A stretch of 64,000 nt of DNA from Epiperipatus broadwayi (lineage: Eukaryota; Onychophora; Udeonychophora; Euonychophora; Peripatidae): the NCBI GenBank assembly GCA_028023455.1, contig JAQFVV010012498.1:3131001-3195000 (forward strand), written 5' to 3'. This document shows, piece after piece, positions 41,591 to 55,210 of this stretch. Numbering within the stretch: position 1 is the first letter of the stretch; each line of letters begins with the position of its first letter. The notes under the pieces were generated by a model. That model made no database searches, had not been told where the DNA came from, and saw only the letters and a list, made by a program, of their open reading frames with translations. The position numbers and the translations under genes were made by a program.

Positions 41591-43083
41591 TCAGTTTGAT
41601 TATTATAGATTGTTTAAAAAGTACATCTATTAATATAATGAAGTTCAACAACTTCTGTGCTAATCATCCTTTTTTTTAATCATCAACTATTATGGTGCAT
41701 TTTTATTTGTTATCCATAATGTTTCTAAGATATTAACTAGATCACAAATCAACGAACAAGCAGAAATAGACTTCTTTGTTCATCAACATTTCATGTTAAG
41801 AATATACCACATCTTGAATATTCTGATCTTTAGTTTTAAAAATATGTTCTTAAATGTAATATTACTTTCCGGACTTTTTTAAGATTATGCTTAATGCCAA
41901 TATGCAAAGTATCTCTTAACTATTGTAATGACTATTCTTATTAAACACCTAATATCAAATGAATAAATAAAATGACAATTTTCATTTTTTTCTAATTACC
42001 GTAAAGAATTTGCTCTCAGAACTTTTATTATAATATCAAAACTCTTGCAGCATAACATTTAACTGCAGCGTGTTTTTTTTAAAAAAAATCATAATCACTT
42101 AAACCATTAAATATAATTCCAGGTTTTATTTTCATTTAATATTAAGAGCTTATATTTCTTTATTGTAGGTTAAAATAAGATACTCTGATTTAAACTAGGT
42201 TATGTTTTAAAATATTGATAACTTTGCGGCAAAGTAAAAATTATTAACTTTATAATTTTTTAGACTTTTCTTCGTTGAAATAGCTTACTAAAATGGTTTA
42301 GTTTAAAAATCGATGCATCCGTTATTTGAGTAATAATAATAATCTTTTTGTTAGAGACTGTCTATTAATATCAATCTAACACTGCAAGGAATATAATGAT
42401 AGCGTGTCACAAATCTTTTATGGAATGAGTTGCATCGCTCAAAACTTTTATTCTATTTTACACATTTAAACCTCTTAATAAAACGGTAAACTTCTATGTA
42501 ATTCTTAAAATATCTTTAAAATGATTTTACTATCGCTATACAAATAAAAATTGGGGAAAAAATACAGAATAAAAGTTAAAAATAGTAAAATAAAAAAGAA
42601 ATTGTTAATAAAAAAAAAGTTAACAAAACGTCATTCAAAATAAATAGTAATTGAAACAAAAAAAATGCCTCAACAGACAAAAGAAAGACATTTGAACTAA
42701 TAAGAAACAGCAGATTCTTTTACATTAACGACGATGATCTGTATTATTTTATCTTCAACTATTGTATATTTTAATGCAAATTTATACATATACAACGTAT
42801 ATAAATGTCATTTCGATTTCTGAATCAATTTTCTGTTGAAATTCAATAGACTGAATATCTTTATGATGTAAAAAAAAAAAGGTAACGATTTAGCTCTAAA
42901 TGCTAATATACTACAATAAACTATTTTTCAAAATTAATAAGCAAAGATAAACTATTTCCGATGATGAACAAGTGTTACTGTCTGGTCAAAATAATATTTC
43001 TAATAAAATATTTGTCTTCCGAACCAAAGACAAAAATGGATTAAAAAAACACTATTGTGCAATGTACATTTTTACAGCGCCTT

Positions 43084-43086
<3 letters not shown>
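41591..43086. other. AT-rich stretch, nothing recognised
   Basis: No coding or repeat-family signal seen; several poly-A runs. Confidence 0.5.
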
Positions 43087-43178
<92 letters not shown>

Positions 43179-43288
43179 GCTTGAGCTTTGCCATCAAGGA
43201 AATATTTTTAAATAACTTATAGTGACATAGAAATTATATATACATATATTGGATTGATTGTTTATTATAGTTTAAAAAAAAAAAACTT

Positions 43289-43335
<47 letters not shown>
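43087..43335. repeat. Two (TA)n microsatellites
   Basis: (TA)n at 43087-43171 and 43294-43335. The second abuts TGTATCCTTAGG at 43336, the same (TA)n-TGT junction seen at element starts elsewhere in the window. Confidence 0.95.
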
Positions 43336-43338
<3 letters not shown>

Positions 43339-46300
43339 ATCCTTAGGATAAGCCAACTATCATTCAATCAATAAACTACTTAACTATTCAATAATTGTTG
43401 ATTTAACTCACTACTTTAAATATAATAATAACTAGCTCACCTAAATATAACAATAATTGCTCACTAATTAATTATTGATTCAGCATAAATGTAATAAACT
43501 GCTACTAAGTTAGTAATCTATTAATTAACTAATCAATTTAAAGATCAATTAATTAACTATAAGCGTACTAATAATTGAGTTACCAATTAAATAATAATTT
43601 ACCTACTAATTATTCAAATACCAACTTAGCATTTTTACAAATGGTTCCGTTAAATATTAAAATCACAAGACTCATGATTAAAAGCATCTCCTAAGTTACA
43701 CATGTATTTTTAACATGAAGAATCTACCCAAAAAGATATATCTCCAATGGCACAGCAATATCTCCCTTACCTACTTCTATATACTTCAAGTAATACTCCC
43801 ATGACTCATATATAAAAAATAAATTATAATTAACATTTCTAAAATTAAATTGAAGTATTAAACTATTTTACATTTATTTATTTTAATAAAATAATATATT
43901 TTTCCTTAAAAAATCTATAACATAATTATAATCTCAATCTCAGGTTTTTATTATTATTTTTGCAATTAAAACATTAATTAATAGAGCCATATGTAATGAG
44001 GGATTTTATGTACACCTAGGGATATACAAAACAATAATAATAAATAAAATAAATCTACTCAATAATTTTTATTTCTAAATTTATTTAATTAAATTATTTT
44101 CAAGTTAAACTAGATAGAAATTATGAATTACCAATACTAATATTTATTATTATAAATAAATTCAAAATAATTCTCTCTTATTATGCATTATATTTAGCAT
44201 TGTGTTTTGCACATGACATTTAAAACATCAAGCTTTGTTATAACTATTGAATAAGTTAATAAAGACTTCACATTATACAATTCTTAAGATTCAACAAGTG
44301 AAATCTTCAATAATCATAATATAATAATCATACTCTATTTTCTTCAAATTTTGTGGAATTATACCTAGATGTAATCAATACTGATAATGCATGTATGTGG
44401 TTAGGATGATTCATAATGACTTGGACACAACAAGAAAAAAAAACTATAGACATTTCATTAATTAAAAACAACATTAGCAATTTATTATAACAATCAATTA
44501 AAAATTTCAAAACTGATAAATAATTTATTTACAAAATTGAATCATTATAAAATTCCAAAAAAATGATTACATTCAAAAAATTATATTTACACAAACAGTA
44601 AATAATTTCAACTTCAAAATATTTAATATTCTGAAAGAATAATATCTATTACTTTAACCCTCCTGTATTCTGACAGATTTATTTGTTCTCACTGGATTTA
44701 AGCTTTCAACTTTGATTTTTATATTAAACCATTATTATTTATCAGAATGCAATAAATTTGGCTTCATTTGCAGTGCAAAGAAAATGCTGTCACAGCATCA
44801 AATTTCAGTTGGAGAGAATTCAATTTGCAAAATAAATAAAATATTCATTTCATGTTTGATTTAAAAATCTGAACAATTTTTTTTAAAAACAATTGAATAT
44901 ATTCATTTATTCTTTGAAAAATTACACTTTTTTTGTAATTTTTATATCACTAAATATAATAACAATCTGCTGAATGATCTCATTTGTAGAAAGCTCCATT
45001 TTTCTGTGAATGTAATCTATAGTGACAATATTCAGAAAAAAATATTCTTTTATATTTAAAAGTAAAAGATTTATGTAAAAAATAAATATGTAATAATATT
45101 TATTTTTCTTTTTATATAATTGTTACACAATCATGATAAAATATAATCATAAACTTTTCAAAAAATCAAGTTATTAGACCCATAATATTTTTTTGACAAT
45201 CATAATATTTCCACAAAATAAACTCAGTAAAGTTTGTGATCACTAAATAAATAATGTCTACTCATCCCGTTGAGATTCTGATTATTCTATTTTTCTTGCC
45301 ATCTTTTGATTTTTGTGTAATAAAAATATTAGAATATAAATATATGTGAATTTGAAAGCTGTAAAAAAGTTTAGCAAAATTTTATTTTTAGAAATCTCAG
45401 ATGAGGTTCTGTAATCTTGCAATATGTTATGGTTAAAGTTAATATTTATTAAAATATTATAGCATTTGTTTTTTAAATTAAGCATTTAAATAATTTTACA
45501 TTTTCATAGAAATAAATATACTCTTCTATTATAATCATATTATCTTTCTCTAATTCTATGATCATTAATACATTTTAATACTATTACTCCAATAAACATA
45601 TCTATAATTATTCATGTTCATGAAATAAAATGTTCTATAATGACTCATGTACCTCAATAGTTCTAAAAAAATTTCATATTCAACATATCCATCATATGAA
45701 TAATGTATATGTTATATTATGCATTTAAAAAATGAATAATGAATTTTTACTCCAAAACACCATTATAAGATAATTCTATAATAACTGTATAACTCTATAA
45801 CTCATATTTTTATGTTTATTTCAACTACAAAATAAACATATAATAATTTCAAGATTATGGAAAATATGGTATTTATTAACTTTATCTTCAATGATATTCA
45901 TCACATTCAGGTTTTATATTTATTAATATCTTTTATACTACTTTCATATACACTATAATTTTTGATCTCTCAGACTATTTTCGGAACATAAAAACATTGC
46001 ACAAAACATTTTTTAACATCATTTGTTTAATATATCATTTGTTTAATATTTCACACTTTTTGCTTTACAAAATTCTAAACATTATTTAAAGATGTAACTA
46101 TTCTTCTTCTTACACTTTTACAAATATTATTCATGATATAGGTACCAGTGATGAAAGTAGTGATTAAAAGTGAGGGATTGAAAACTACAAGAACTATGAA
46201 AAACAATGAAAACATGGGGCAGAGCTTAAAGCCACTTATTTCTTGGGTCTATGTTAAATTCCAATTATGACTATTCTCTAAGCACTTACTGATTTATGGA

Positions 46301-46880
46301 AAGAAATGCTAATGCCTATGAATCATAAAAACATACAGATCTATGTTAACTGTATTATAATTAATATTTAAAAGATCCATTGCACTACAGGATTTCCTAA
46401 TACTACTCTCTGAAAACACTATCTGTCTATCATAAACACTGTGTATAACTCCTAAAAACATTGCAAAGAAATTCTGAATATCTCTTCATAAAAGAATGTC
46501 TAAATGTTGTACATAGCATACCTTAAACACCAAGATGATAAATATAGCACAAATAAATGATTTCAAATATTTTTTATAATAAAATACATTTATTTAATTA
46601 TTTAGAAATGATTTGGAGATCAATTATTCCTATGGTATCTAAACAGATACAGCTTATATCACTTATATCCATGCCTCTAAAATTACCCTAACATGTATAA
46701 ACAGAATAAATATAATATTCAGTTTAGCTGATTTAGCACTTCCATTAATAAATATCAATATTGAAATTTAATTACATTAAATAAAATTTACCTTAATCAT
46801 GTTACTATGACTATCATGGTGATTCTCTAGTTGACTTTATTCCATGAAGTTATATGATTGTTTTTAATAAAAGAGAAATG
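43336..46880. other. AT-rich stretch, possible TG-starting insertion at left
   Basis: 43336-43640 is unusually rich in TAATTAACTAATCAATT-type words and starts TGT directly after (TA)n, but I cannot find its other end. The rest shows no genes. Confidence 0.35.
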
Positions 46881-48226
46881 TTAATTTTTTTCTCTTCTTT
46901 TTTATCATCATCATTAATCATTATCAATCCATGGTGAGATGAAGGTATCTCCAAGTTCAATCCATCTTCTCTGATCTTTAACTTCTCTTCTACACATCAC
47001 CCCTCCACACTTTTTTTTATTTCATCCATCCACCTTCTGGGTCTTTTACAATCTCTTGGAATACAGTTTAAGATTTCAATTATCCATCTATTATCATCTC
47101 TTCCAGAAATATGTCCAGCCCCACTACACTTCAGTCTTTTAATTTTTTCAGTGAGATCAGTAATACCTGTTTGTTCTCTTGCCCATATATTGTGTTTCAA
47201 TGTCTTCTTGTTACTCCAAAAGTGCATCTCTCAATACTTCTTTGAGTGGTCTGAAATATCTGCATTGCTCTTCTATTAAGTGTCTAGATCTCAGATCTAT
47301 AAAAAAAACTTGTAAAACACATTTATTAAAAACCTTCCTTTTTAAACACATAGGTATATTTTATTTTAGTATTAAGTTATTTCTACCAAAAGCACTCCAA
47401 CCAAGTTTAATACTATGATTAATTTCATCCGTTATGTTTCCACCTATAATTAACTGTTAACTTCTTCTAACTTATCATAATAAATCTGTATTTTTATATT
47501 TGAAAAAATCCATTGAACATTACTTTAGCCTTTTTAACATTTATCTTTAGTCCTAATTTCCTATTTTCATCTGATAACTGCTGCAATATTTGCTGCAGCT
47601 CTAAAACATTATTTTTAAAAACAACTACATCACCTGCAAAAATCTAAATGACTTAAATAATAACCATTTACCTTCACTCCTTTAGTTTCTCATTTTAATC
47701 CACAAAATACTTCTTGTAGCACTGCTGTAAAATGTTTTGAAGATATGGAGTCACCATGTCTTATGTCCTCAATGCTCACTTTCCAATTATGATTATGTAG
47801 TCTAATTCCTGCTGTTGCATTTTTATAAATATTTTTTTAAAATATGACAATTTCCTGGATCTATACCTTGATAATCCGGATGCTTTAATCACTGAAGAAA
47901 TGTTTCTAGAATCAAATGCCTTTTCATAATCAACAAATACAAAGCATAATGGTAACTCATATTCATTTATTTTTTCTATAATTTCTCTCTATACCTGGAA
48001 ATGATCTGCTGTACAAAAACCTATTTTACATCCAGCTTGTTTATATGGTTTGTGGAAATCCAATGTTATCTGTAGATGAATTGTAATTATCTTGGTAAAA
48101 ATTTTGTTTAAAACTGATAAAAGCCTGATAAGTCTGTAATTTCTAATATCTTCTTTATCCCTTTTTTAAACATTAATATTAATACTGCATTCTTCCAATC
48201 ATCTGGTACATCTTTGTCTTTTAGAC

Positions 48227-48239
48227 ATTTGGTATATAA
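48227..48239. repeat. Target-site duplication (left)
   Basis: ATTTGGTATATAA, repeated at 48511-48523. The other LINE copy has the uninterrupted site ATTTGATATATAACTTTGG near 11670. Confidence 0.85.
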
Positions 48240-48510
48240 TGTTTTTTGAAGGTTTGTGATGACGGTGTTCCAGTTGTATTTTTTATTGGACTATTTTCAT
48301 CATCTAATATGTGTGTTGAATGTCTTTAGAACAATTTAATTTTATTTAAATATTCCAAATATATTCAACTGTTAGTAATATCACAGCAAACAGGTTGCTG
48401 TAATATTACAAACAGTTGAATGTATTTGTAATATTTAAATAAAATAAAATTGTTCTAAAGATATTCAACACACATATTAGTTAATGGAAATAGTCCAATA
48501 TAAAAATACA
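48240..48510. mobile_element. Palindromic mini-PLE (271 bp) with target duplication
   Basis: Two 116-bp arms (48274-48389 and 48395-48510) are reverse complements with a 5-base spacer (ACAGG). Both arms match the tail of the PLE at 9385-10974. The left end has 34 extra bases (48240-48273), the reverse complement of the extension at 10941-10974. No coding sequence remains: this is a pair of very short 5'-truncated PLE copies joined head to head. The 13-bp duplication and an empty site in the sister LINE prove insertion as a unit. Confidence 0.85.
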
Positions 48511-48523
48511 ATTTGGTATATAA
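48511..48523. repeat. Target-site duplication (right)
   Basis: Exact repeat of 48227-48239. Confidence 0.85.
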
Positions 48524-48900
48524 CTTTGGTAAAAAAAATCTATTTCTTAATCTTCTTCTGTTAATATATCAATTGTAATTCCATTATTACCTGTAGCCTA
48601 TCCTTTCTTTCTAAATTTAATTGCATGGCTCACTTCTTCATTTAAAATTCTGGGCAATTTGGAAGATATAATAGATATAGGAGGTACTTGATCTTTATTA
48701 CTATATAATTCTTGATAGAAGTCTTCTTCCATTTCATGATGTCATCTCTCTTTTAATAATAATTCTATCTTTTTTGTTATTGCAGATATAAATTTCCTAC
48801 CAATACCAAAATGTTGTTTTACACTCTTTAGACTTTTATTCTCTTCTACATCTTTCCTTGTTAATTCACAGTTATAGTTTCTTATATAATTTTCAAATCT

Positions 48901-49600
48901 TTTCCACACTATTTTACAAAATTAAATGTAAAATCATCAAATATTATATAAATTTTAAAACTACATCTTTATAATAATGGTGCATATGCATATTAAATTA
49001 ACTGCATTATATTTACTTAACTAAAAAAATAAATATTTCCTTTAATTCTTCACATTGGAACTCCATGGAAGTGCTTCTCATCATAACAACAATGGTCACA
49101 TAATTAGAGAGATTTTCCCCTCTTTCTCTCCTTCATGCTATTTCTGAATTTCATGCTGCAAAATATTAAAGAAAAATCCAATGGAAATGTTGCTCATCAA
49201 TACAGCATGTAAAAGTACTTTGAATAGAGTTTGTTCTTATTATGCCATTAATGAAGCATATTTTACAAAAGTTAATAATAAGCATTTATTACTAAATCCA
49301 GCAATTTTTACATTTTTAAAAGTTTTTTACTATCTGCATTTAATGATTTACTACAAAATTATTTCATTTAAAACAAAACTCTCCAAATTTTTTACATAGA
49401 AACCTTATGAATAAGTTTAAAACTATTAATAATAAGTTTATCCAATTTTATAATTTTTCTCACACATATTCCCGTTTGCATTTTAATAACTTGCAATAAT
49501 ATTTTTATAATTGAAATAAAGTCTTTGTTTTTACTTCACCTTTGAGTGATAAGTTTTAATTGCACTTTATGCAAAAAAGTAATGCTTAGTATTATTAGAA
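48901..49600. other. AT-rich stretch, nothing recognised
   Basis: Beyond the legible LINE region; may include worn 5' LINE sequence, but no motif is visible. Confidence 0.4.
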
Positions 49601-49775
49601 AAAATGTAAGGGTTAGTGCTTTCAGGGAACTTAGATCTCCATTGTCATAGCCTATCTTGGGAGTGTCAGCTTACATTGAAATTTTAAGTGAAGATTGACA
49701 TTAATTTATGCAAAATTTATTCAAAGTTTTCTTTTATATTGACCATTTGCTGGAGATTGCAAAGCAATATTCTTT

Positions 49776-50045
49776 TCAGTTTATTGTATAGTTGTCATTT
49801 GTAATAATGCAGGCCTCCTTTATTTTCTGTTTTGTATCATTACACTCAGTGAACAATGCTCTTGCCAACATGGGTTCAAACACATGTCCTGTTGTTTTTT
49901 GATGCTCGATGAATATGGATTTGTTTTCAGTGTTATTTAGAGCTCTCCGGTATAAATAGTGATGTTGAGACATTCTGGTGGTGATGTTGGTATGGGTCTC
50001 TCCATAATATTTTGCTCTACATTAGTCACATATACATTTATCAAG
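49776..50045 (-). pseudogene. PLE GIY-YIG endonuclease fragment (third lineage)
   Basis: The minus strand reads KCICD, a stop, then CRAKYYGETHTNITTRMSQH (C...C and Y-Y-G-E motif), IFIEHQKTTGHVFEP and KQKIKEACIITNDNY, giving the full GIY-YIG domain in about 90 codons with one stop. The EHQKTTGH segment resembles the fragments at 1456-1710 more than the FDHN-type PLEs at 37-41 and 59-60 kb, so at least two PLE lineages are present. No RT core is visible to the right. Inactive. Confidence 0.75.
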
Positions 50046-50059
50046 TTCTTTTCCAAGTT

Positions 50060-52450
50060 AATATACACTTTAACAATATTACTAGTCGATATAACTTGAA
50101 TAGCTCTTCTTAGAATAATTCACATTTATTATTCTAATAACTTGCAAAAATACTTGTCAAACACATTATATAATTCTCCTTCAAGTTAGTATATATTCCG
50201 TTTACTAAAAACATTCATAAATTATATATAAAATGAATAGTAGACAATAAATTCATTTTCACTAAAATAATTAGTCAGCATTCACACTTTCTGTTTAAAA
50301 TGAATAAAATTTCAGAAAAAGTCTTTAATAAATTTTTGATAGAAAATATTAATAGCTTTGTCAAACAAATGTCTGTTTTTATTATTGTTACTCGTTAAAA
50401 CTAATAAAATGTTCTTTAACATACAACACATGAATATGACTAAATATAAATTCCTTACACATCCTTCTCATTTTTTCATTGGGCTAAATGACATGCTCTC
50501 CGACATAGTCCTCTGAATAATGGCATTTTTATTTGATGAAAGTTGGATTTTGTGCAGCACTGACAAGGAATATTTCTTGTTTTACTCCATATTAAAATAA
50601 GTATTATAAACTTAAATTATTCTTCATGGTTTTATAAATTACTGTTAATACTTTAAAAACAAATAAAAAAATTACAACTTGTATTTAAAATATAAGGAAT
50701 ATAGTTTTATTATTCAAAATTTACTTGTTTGATTTTAAAAAATAGACAACTGATTTTCTCAACTAATCATCTGTATTTATAGCCATATTTTACCAATACA
50801 TGATTGGTCAATTAAATCCCAGACATTAAAAGTTTACATACTAATTATTTCTGTCCAACTCGTTTTTTTTGTCAAAATAAATAAATAAATAAATAATAAA
50901 TCCTCTTAAAAAGTATATTTCAGACTTCTTTTAAATACTGTCTTTAAATTCACTTTTAAATAAAAAAAACACTTTTTATTACTCTTAAATTTGAAAATAT
51001 AAAAATATATTGTTTATATAATTATAATAATCAATTTTGATACATTTTAAAAATTGATACAATAATAAATTTCAACATCAAATTGATAAAAATAATAAAT
51101 CAATTTTAGCAACAAGGAAGTAAATTTAATTAATTTTAACAATAATCTGTGTGCACATAAGTCAACACACATTGCATATCACAATTATTACATTATCATT
51201 AAATAATTTAAGATATTTAGAGTAATTTTAAATTATATTGTTAATAATTATAAAAACTGATTTTTATCACTAAGATTATTGTTATAACATTATACTAGAT
51301 AACTCTAATAATTATTTACTAGTAAATAACTATAACTACTATCTTAATCTTGTTATTAAATTTAAATAATATTACTTTAATAACTTACATTAACTTTACA
51401 TCAAATAAACAGTATATTTTAACTTACTTTAGATACTAAATACTATATTATAAAGAACGGTTGTATAAAATTTAAAAATTTCTATAAAAATGACTGTTTT
51501 ATATATTTATGAAATAATGTAGCAAAATAGAAAGGTTACAACTTGACATATTTTTGAATAAAAAATTAAACTAATAAACTATAGATGGTAAGACATTAAT
51601 AATTAATACATGGTAGAAAGCGAGAAAAAATAGAATTAAGACAGGTATATATATATATCAGACTCCACAAACATTAGTTTAAGTGGATGTAAATAATGTA
51701 ATTTACATATTTTATTGTAAAAAAGAAAAGGCATATAAATAATTTAGTGATAAATGCAAATAAATAAAAATAAACAAAGTCTAAATCTATTTTTATCAGT
51801 TGTTATAAAATTTTCTTTACTTTCACAAACAGAAATTCATATTTCTTAGCCTATGTAATGTATAACAAAACACATACAATGTAATTAAAAATTCTGTATG
51901 AATAAGGATAATTGTAATACTTATCAATGGTTTAATTTCAAATCATATCTTGAGGCTTATTATTTGATAATCACCTAAATTGTTTTAATTAAAAGCTAAT
52001 CAAAGATATTCAGTAAAAAATATGAATTAGTTAAAGATATATCTTGAATTAAAATATTTAATTAAGAGAATAAATAAAACAATCATAAAAAGTAAGACTC
52101 AGGGGTTATAGGATTCTATATTCTTATTAGATTACAGAGTAAGAAAAGAAAGTAGACCAACACTGACAAGTAGAGAACAATCCAGGCTGATAGTAGTTAA
52201 TCCATGGCAAGATTTAGATATATCCATTGTCTTTCTTAAATGCAACTTGACATCACTGATATTTGCCTGAAGACTAGGGAAGTATAAATTTTATATAATG
52301 CAAGAATTCAATCAGATGGCTAGAATCCATACAAATGCACTAGGCAAAGCTGAACAGTATGATGTAGTCAGCCAGAATTCTCTAACTGTCATAGTAAACT
52401 CATCTATGACTGTCTGTAAAGATCATATATTTACCACTTGATATTTTAAT
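50060..52450. other. AT-rich stretch, nothing recognised
   Basis: Contains a short (AAAT)n at about 50876-50897 and a short (TA)n near 51646; otherwise no genes or recognised repeats. Confidence 0.5.
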
Positions 52451-52534
52451 CATACCTATCAGAGTTGGCCAAACTTTTAGGCATTGGGGATGACCTTTTT
52501 GGTGAAAGTGTACCTGAGAGTGACTATGGTTTTT

Positions 52535-52609
52535 CAGGACTTTGAACCAAAATCCAGAAAAAAACATTACTTTTTCTGGAATGGAAAAAAATAACAGTTC
52601 AAAGTCCTG
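52535..52609. repeat. Nested inverted repeats in hAT left end
   Basis: CAGGACTTTGAAC (52535-52547) pairs with GTTCAAAGTCCTG (52597-52609); TCCAGAAAAA (52553-52562) pairs with TTTTTCTGGA (52571-52580). Subterminal repeats of this kind are common in hAT elements. Confidence 0.85.
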
Positions 52610-53221
52610 GTTTTTTAGAATATACTTATGAATTGGTGTTTTTTTATAACAACTTTTTAAATACTCACAAATATTGTGACATTTTTAGAAGATACTTATA
52701 AACTGATGATTTTTTTAAAGATACTAACCATCAGAAGACATTTTACAATATATATATATTAACTTTAAAGTAATTATTACAAAAAAAATAGTTTTTACAT
52801 TTTGTGCCCTCTCTTGACCATTTTTGGTCACACTTTTACTATTTTATATTTATTTATCATAAATTTGTAGCTTCACCAGTATTTAAAATTGTAATTCTCA
52901 AAAATTCCACTTTTGGCAATATTTTCTTTGCAAAAAATCAATTTCTCACTGCAGTCTAATGTATATAGCCCTGCCTCTTTTTTCATATAAGATATCACAA
53001 ACAAAACACTGACTGTCAACTTCAGTTATTGGTCTCCAGGTGTTTTTAACTGTCAAAATCAGAAATCAAATCCAAATGTTTCATGGTTTGTAATAGACTT
53101 TGAACTTAATAAATATATTTCTCATAATTTGTTATATTGATAATTAAGTTTTTACATCAATTTACATAAATATAAACTTTGATTCAAACATTTTAAAATT
53201 TTACAAAAAAATAATAAGGCA

Positions 53222-53277
53222 AAGTGAATAGCACTTGACCACTATTCAAGACAAGTGAATAACATTGACCACTATTT
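53222..53277. repeat. Two-copy ~28-bp tandem duplication
   Basis: AAGTGAATAGCACTTGACC.. and AAGTGAATAACATTGACC.. are adjacent diverged copies, each ending CACTATT. Confidence 0.7.
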
Positions 53278-53589
53278 GCTTATCAATGACCTTGGGTGAT
53301 AAAAACACAACTAATTTTTGTAAATATTTATGGATTTTATGATTACTTTTTACACTATATTGACTAGTAAGGTGTCTAGATTTAGATTTTTATTTAAAAT
53401 ATTTAATTTTAAATGAAGAAAAGACAACAGATATGAATAATCAACAATAGTAATTTCTAAGTCAGAAAGAATCACCAGCATTTTCACATAACTATTTTTA
53501 CAGGAGATTTCAATATGAGTTATAAAAAATTTATTATGAAATGAATACATCAGTTAACAATTTCACTCATGAGTGCAGAAGATTTTTTA

Positions 53590-53953
53590 CCACCCAACTC
53601 TATATCATTTTATAACAATAGCCATGGGACATTAATAGATCTAATGTTTATTCCCCAATGCTGCATCATTCAATAGACTTAGACATTTCCCATCCTCTTT
53701 TTCAGACCATGCAGTGCAGATAATAAAACTAAATATAAACACTTACCACAGTGCAATGAATAATTTGAAGAAAATGATCAGGATCCTACTACCAGATAAC
53801 ACTACAGAGACACTCTTCTCAGAAATTTATATAATGATAAATAAAATAAATCAGCTAGAATTAGACACAGTATCCAGATACGTAGCTTACACCAACACAC
53901 TTTCATTTAATACAAACCATATTACACAAAAATCAACCCCACCTCCAGACTAA
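53590..53953 (+). pseudogene. LINE endonuclease/linker fragment inside hAT
   Basis: The plus strand reads NNSHGTLIDLMFIPQ and, after a frameshift, FSDHAVQIIKLN, the C-terminal motifs of an apurinic-type LINE endonuclease (the SDH.xV His is catalytic in the family). It then passes into a linker, INQLELDTVSRYVAYTN..., and stops at 53953. The RTE copies here show no equivalent region for comparison, so the LINE clade is unknown. It is probably a 5' piece that was inserted into, or captured by, the hAT element. Confidence 0.55.
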
Positions 53954-54136
53954 TCACATTAGCAGATAAAATACATAAAAGAATCAGTCTGTCTAAACCC
54001 ATTCAACATAATCAACAAACACAATAAAACTCACCGAGCTCTATAAACAGACTTGTGATAAATTAAAACAATATCTAAACATAAAAAAGAAAAAAATTGC
54101 TTAGTACAGCTGCACATTTGGACATGTGGATACATT

Positions 54137-54778
54137 ATGTGGACTTTGGGATATCCATCCACAAATAAATTTTCCATGGTGCTAGAATCAGAAAATAAAA
54201 TTACAGCAGGATTTAACATGATTGCACCTATCTATAGCCACTTCAAAACAAAACTAAGCATGCACAATTCACACCTACAGAAGATTATTTTGGAACAACT
54301 GAAGATGAGATGCCTTTTAAAACTGAGTATTTTAGAGTAATGTTAGCATTAATCCCTGCTACATGTCATCCAGGACCCCCCATGCATTCCACATTTTATA
54401 ATTGCACATCTTAGCCAATTTACAAATACATACCTGTGTTAACTAGCAAATCAAATATCACAAAAATATATAGCATACAGGGATTATACAGGATATATGA
54501 AAAAAACAAGAAACCATTACCAAGGTCACCAACTTAAGACCTCTCTCAATGGAGTCTTTAGAAATTAAACTGTGGAAAAAATTAATAAAGGTGAAAATTG
54601 AACTATTCATACTGACAAAAATATCACATAAATATGCAAAGAAAGGCTCATCCACAGGTCAGGCAGCACTAATCTTTAAAATTATTATTAACTCAGTTAT
54701 TAAGAAGAAATATGCTCCAACTGCAGTACGACTAGATCAATATTATACACAATACCCAATCTACTTTTAAACAGAGAA
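54137..54778 (+). other. Coding-like remnants of unknown origin
   Basis: Plus-strand frames at 54137-54340 and 54549-54770 have more balanced residue use than random AT-rich DNA and lie between the LINE fragment and the hAT C-terminus. I could not match them to hAT, LINE or host proteins. They may be worn hAT transposase or LINE reverse transcriptase. Confidence 0.3.
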
Positions 54779-54979
54779 GTGCATATCATGCTTAAGGGAA
54801 AAACCTCCTCAACTTATGCTTACGAGTCATTATTTTCCAAAATAAATTTTATAAAAGACAGTTATAGAAATAAACTGACTGATGAATTCAGTGCAGAATG
54901 TGTATTGCTTAAAGTTACAACTTATGAACCCGATATACAACATGTGTCATCCAAAGTACAACAACAAAAATCTCATTAA
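54779..54979 (+). pseudogene. hAT transposase C-terminal dimerisation domain
   Basis: 66 codons: AYESLFSKINFIKDSYRNKL, TDEFSAECVLLKVTTYEPDI, then QQQKSH and stop. This is the conserved C-terminal hAT dimerisation segment (C/SE..FS..N.IK...R..L.DE....L....) of the ZBED5/GTF2IRD2-like branch. The preceding catalytic core is not recognisable. It lies in the expected place just inside the right terminal repeat. Dead copy. Confidence 0.7.
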
Positions 54980-55210
54980 TAAAAGTTAAAATTAGTATTG
55001 ATTTTTATATGGCAAAATGTATTGTATACAATTATTTTGAGAATTTTTAAGCCAACTCCTTAATTTAATTTAATAAAATTTTATAACAATTAAATTTTGT
55101 ACTGTTTATTTCCTACTAAGAGTTTCCCGGCACGCCAGAGGTAGGACAAAAAAAGTAATTGTAATATTTGGCACGCGCATATAAAAAGGTTTGCCACCGC
55201 TGGTCTAGAT

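Larger units (their letters stand above)
46903..48900 (-). pseudogene. RTE-type LINE (RT and C-terminus), minus strand
   Basis: Reading the minus strand from about 48300 down gives, with interruptions: DDWKNAVLILMFKKGDKED (RT motif 1), RNYRLIRLLSVLNKIFT, KQAGCKIGFCTADH, LPLCFVFVDYEKAFDS (motif A, catalytic Asp) and FAGDVVVFKN, where the usual FADD has lost its first Asp. The C-terminal part at 47227-46997 shows GHISGRDDNRW and PRDCKRPRRWMDEI, the RTE/BovB-like end. The 3' end near 46903-46918 is a TGA/ATG-rich short repeat on the minus strand, typical of RTE tails. Interrupted at 48240-48510 by a PLE-derived palindrome. Inactive. Confidence 0.85.
52460..55202 (+). mobile_element. hAT-family DNA transposon remnant
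   Basis: The left end CAGAGTTGGCCAAACTTTT (52460) and the reverse complement of the right end, CAGCGGTGGCAAACCTTTTT (55202 leftward), are imperfect terminal inverted repeats of the hAT CAG..GGCAAACCTTTT type. A hAT transposase C-terminus lies 0.2 kb inside the right end. The eight bases after the right end, GTCTAGAT, fit the hAT target preference nTCTAGAn, but the left flank ATACCTAT matches poorly, so the duplication is not confirmed. The left subterminal region holds nested inverted repeats. A LINE fragment lies inside. Confidence 0.65.
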
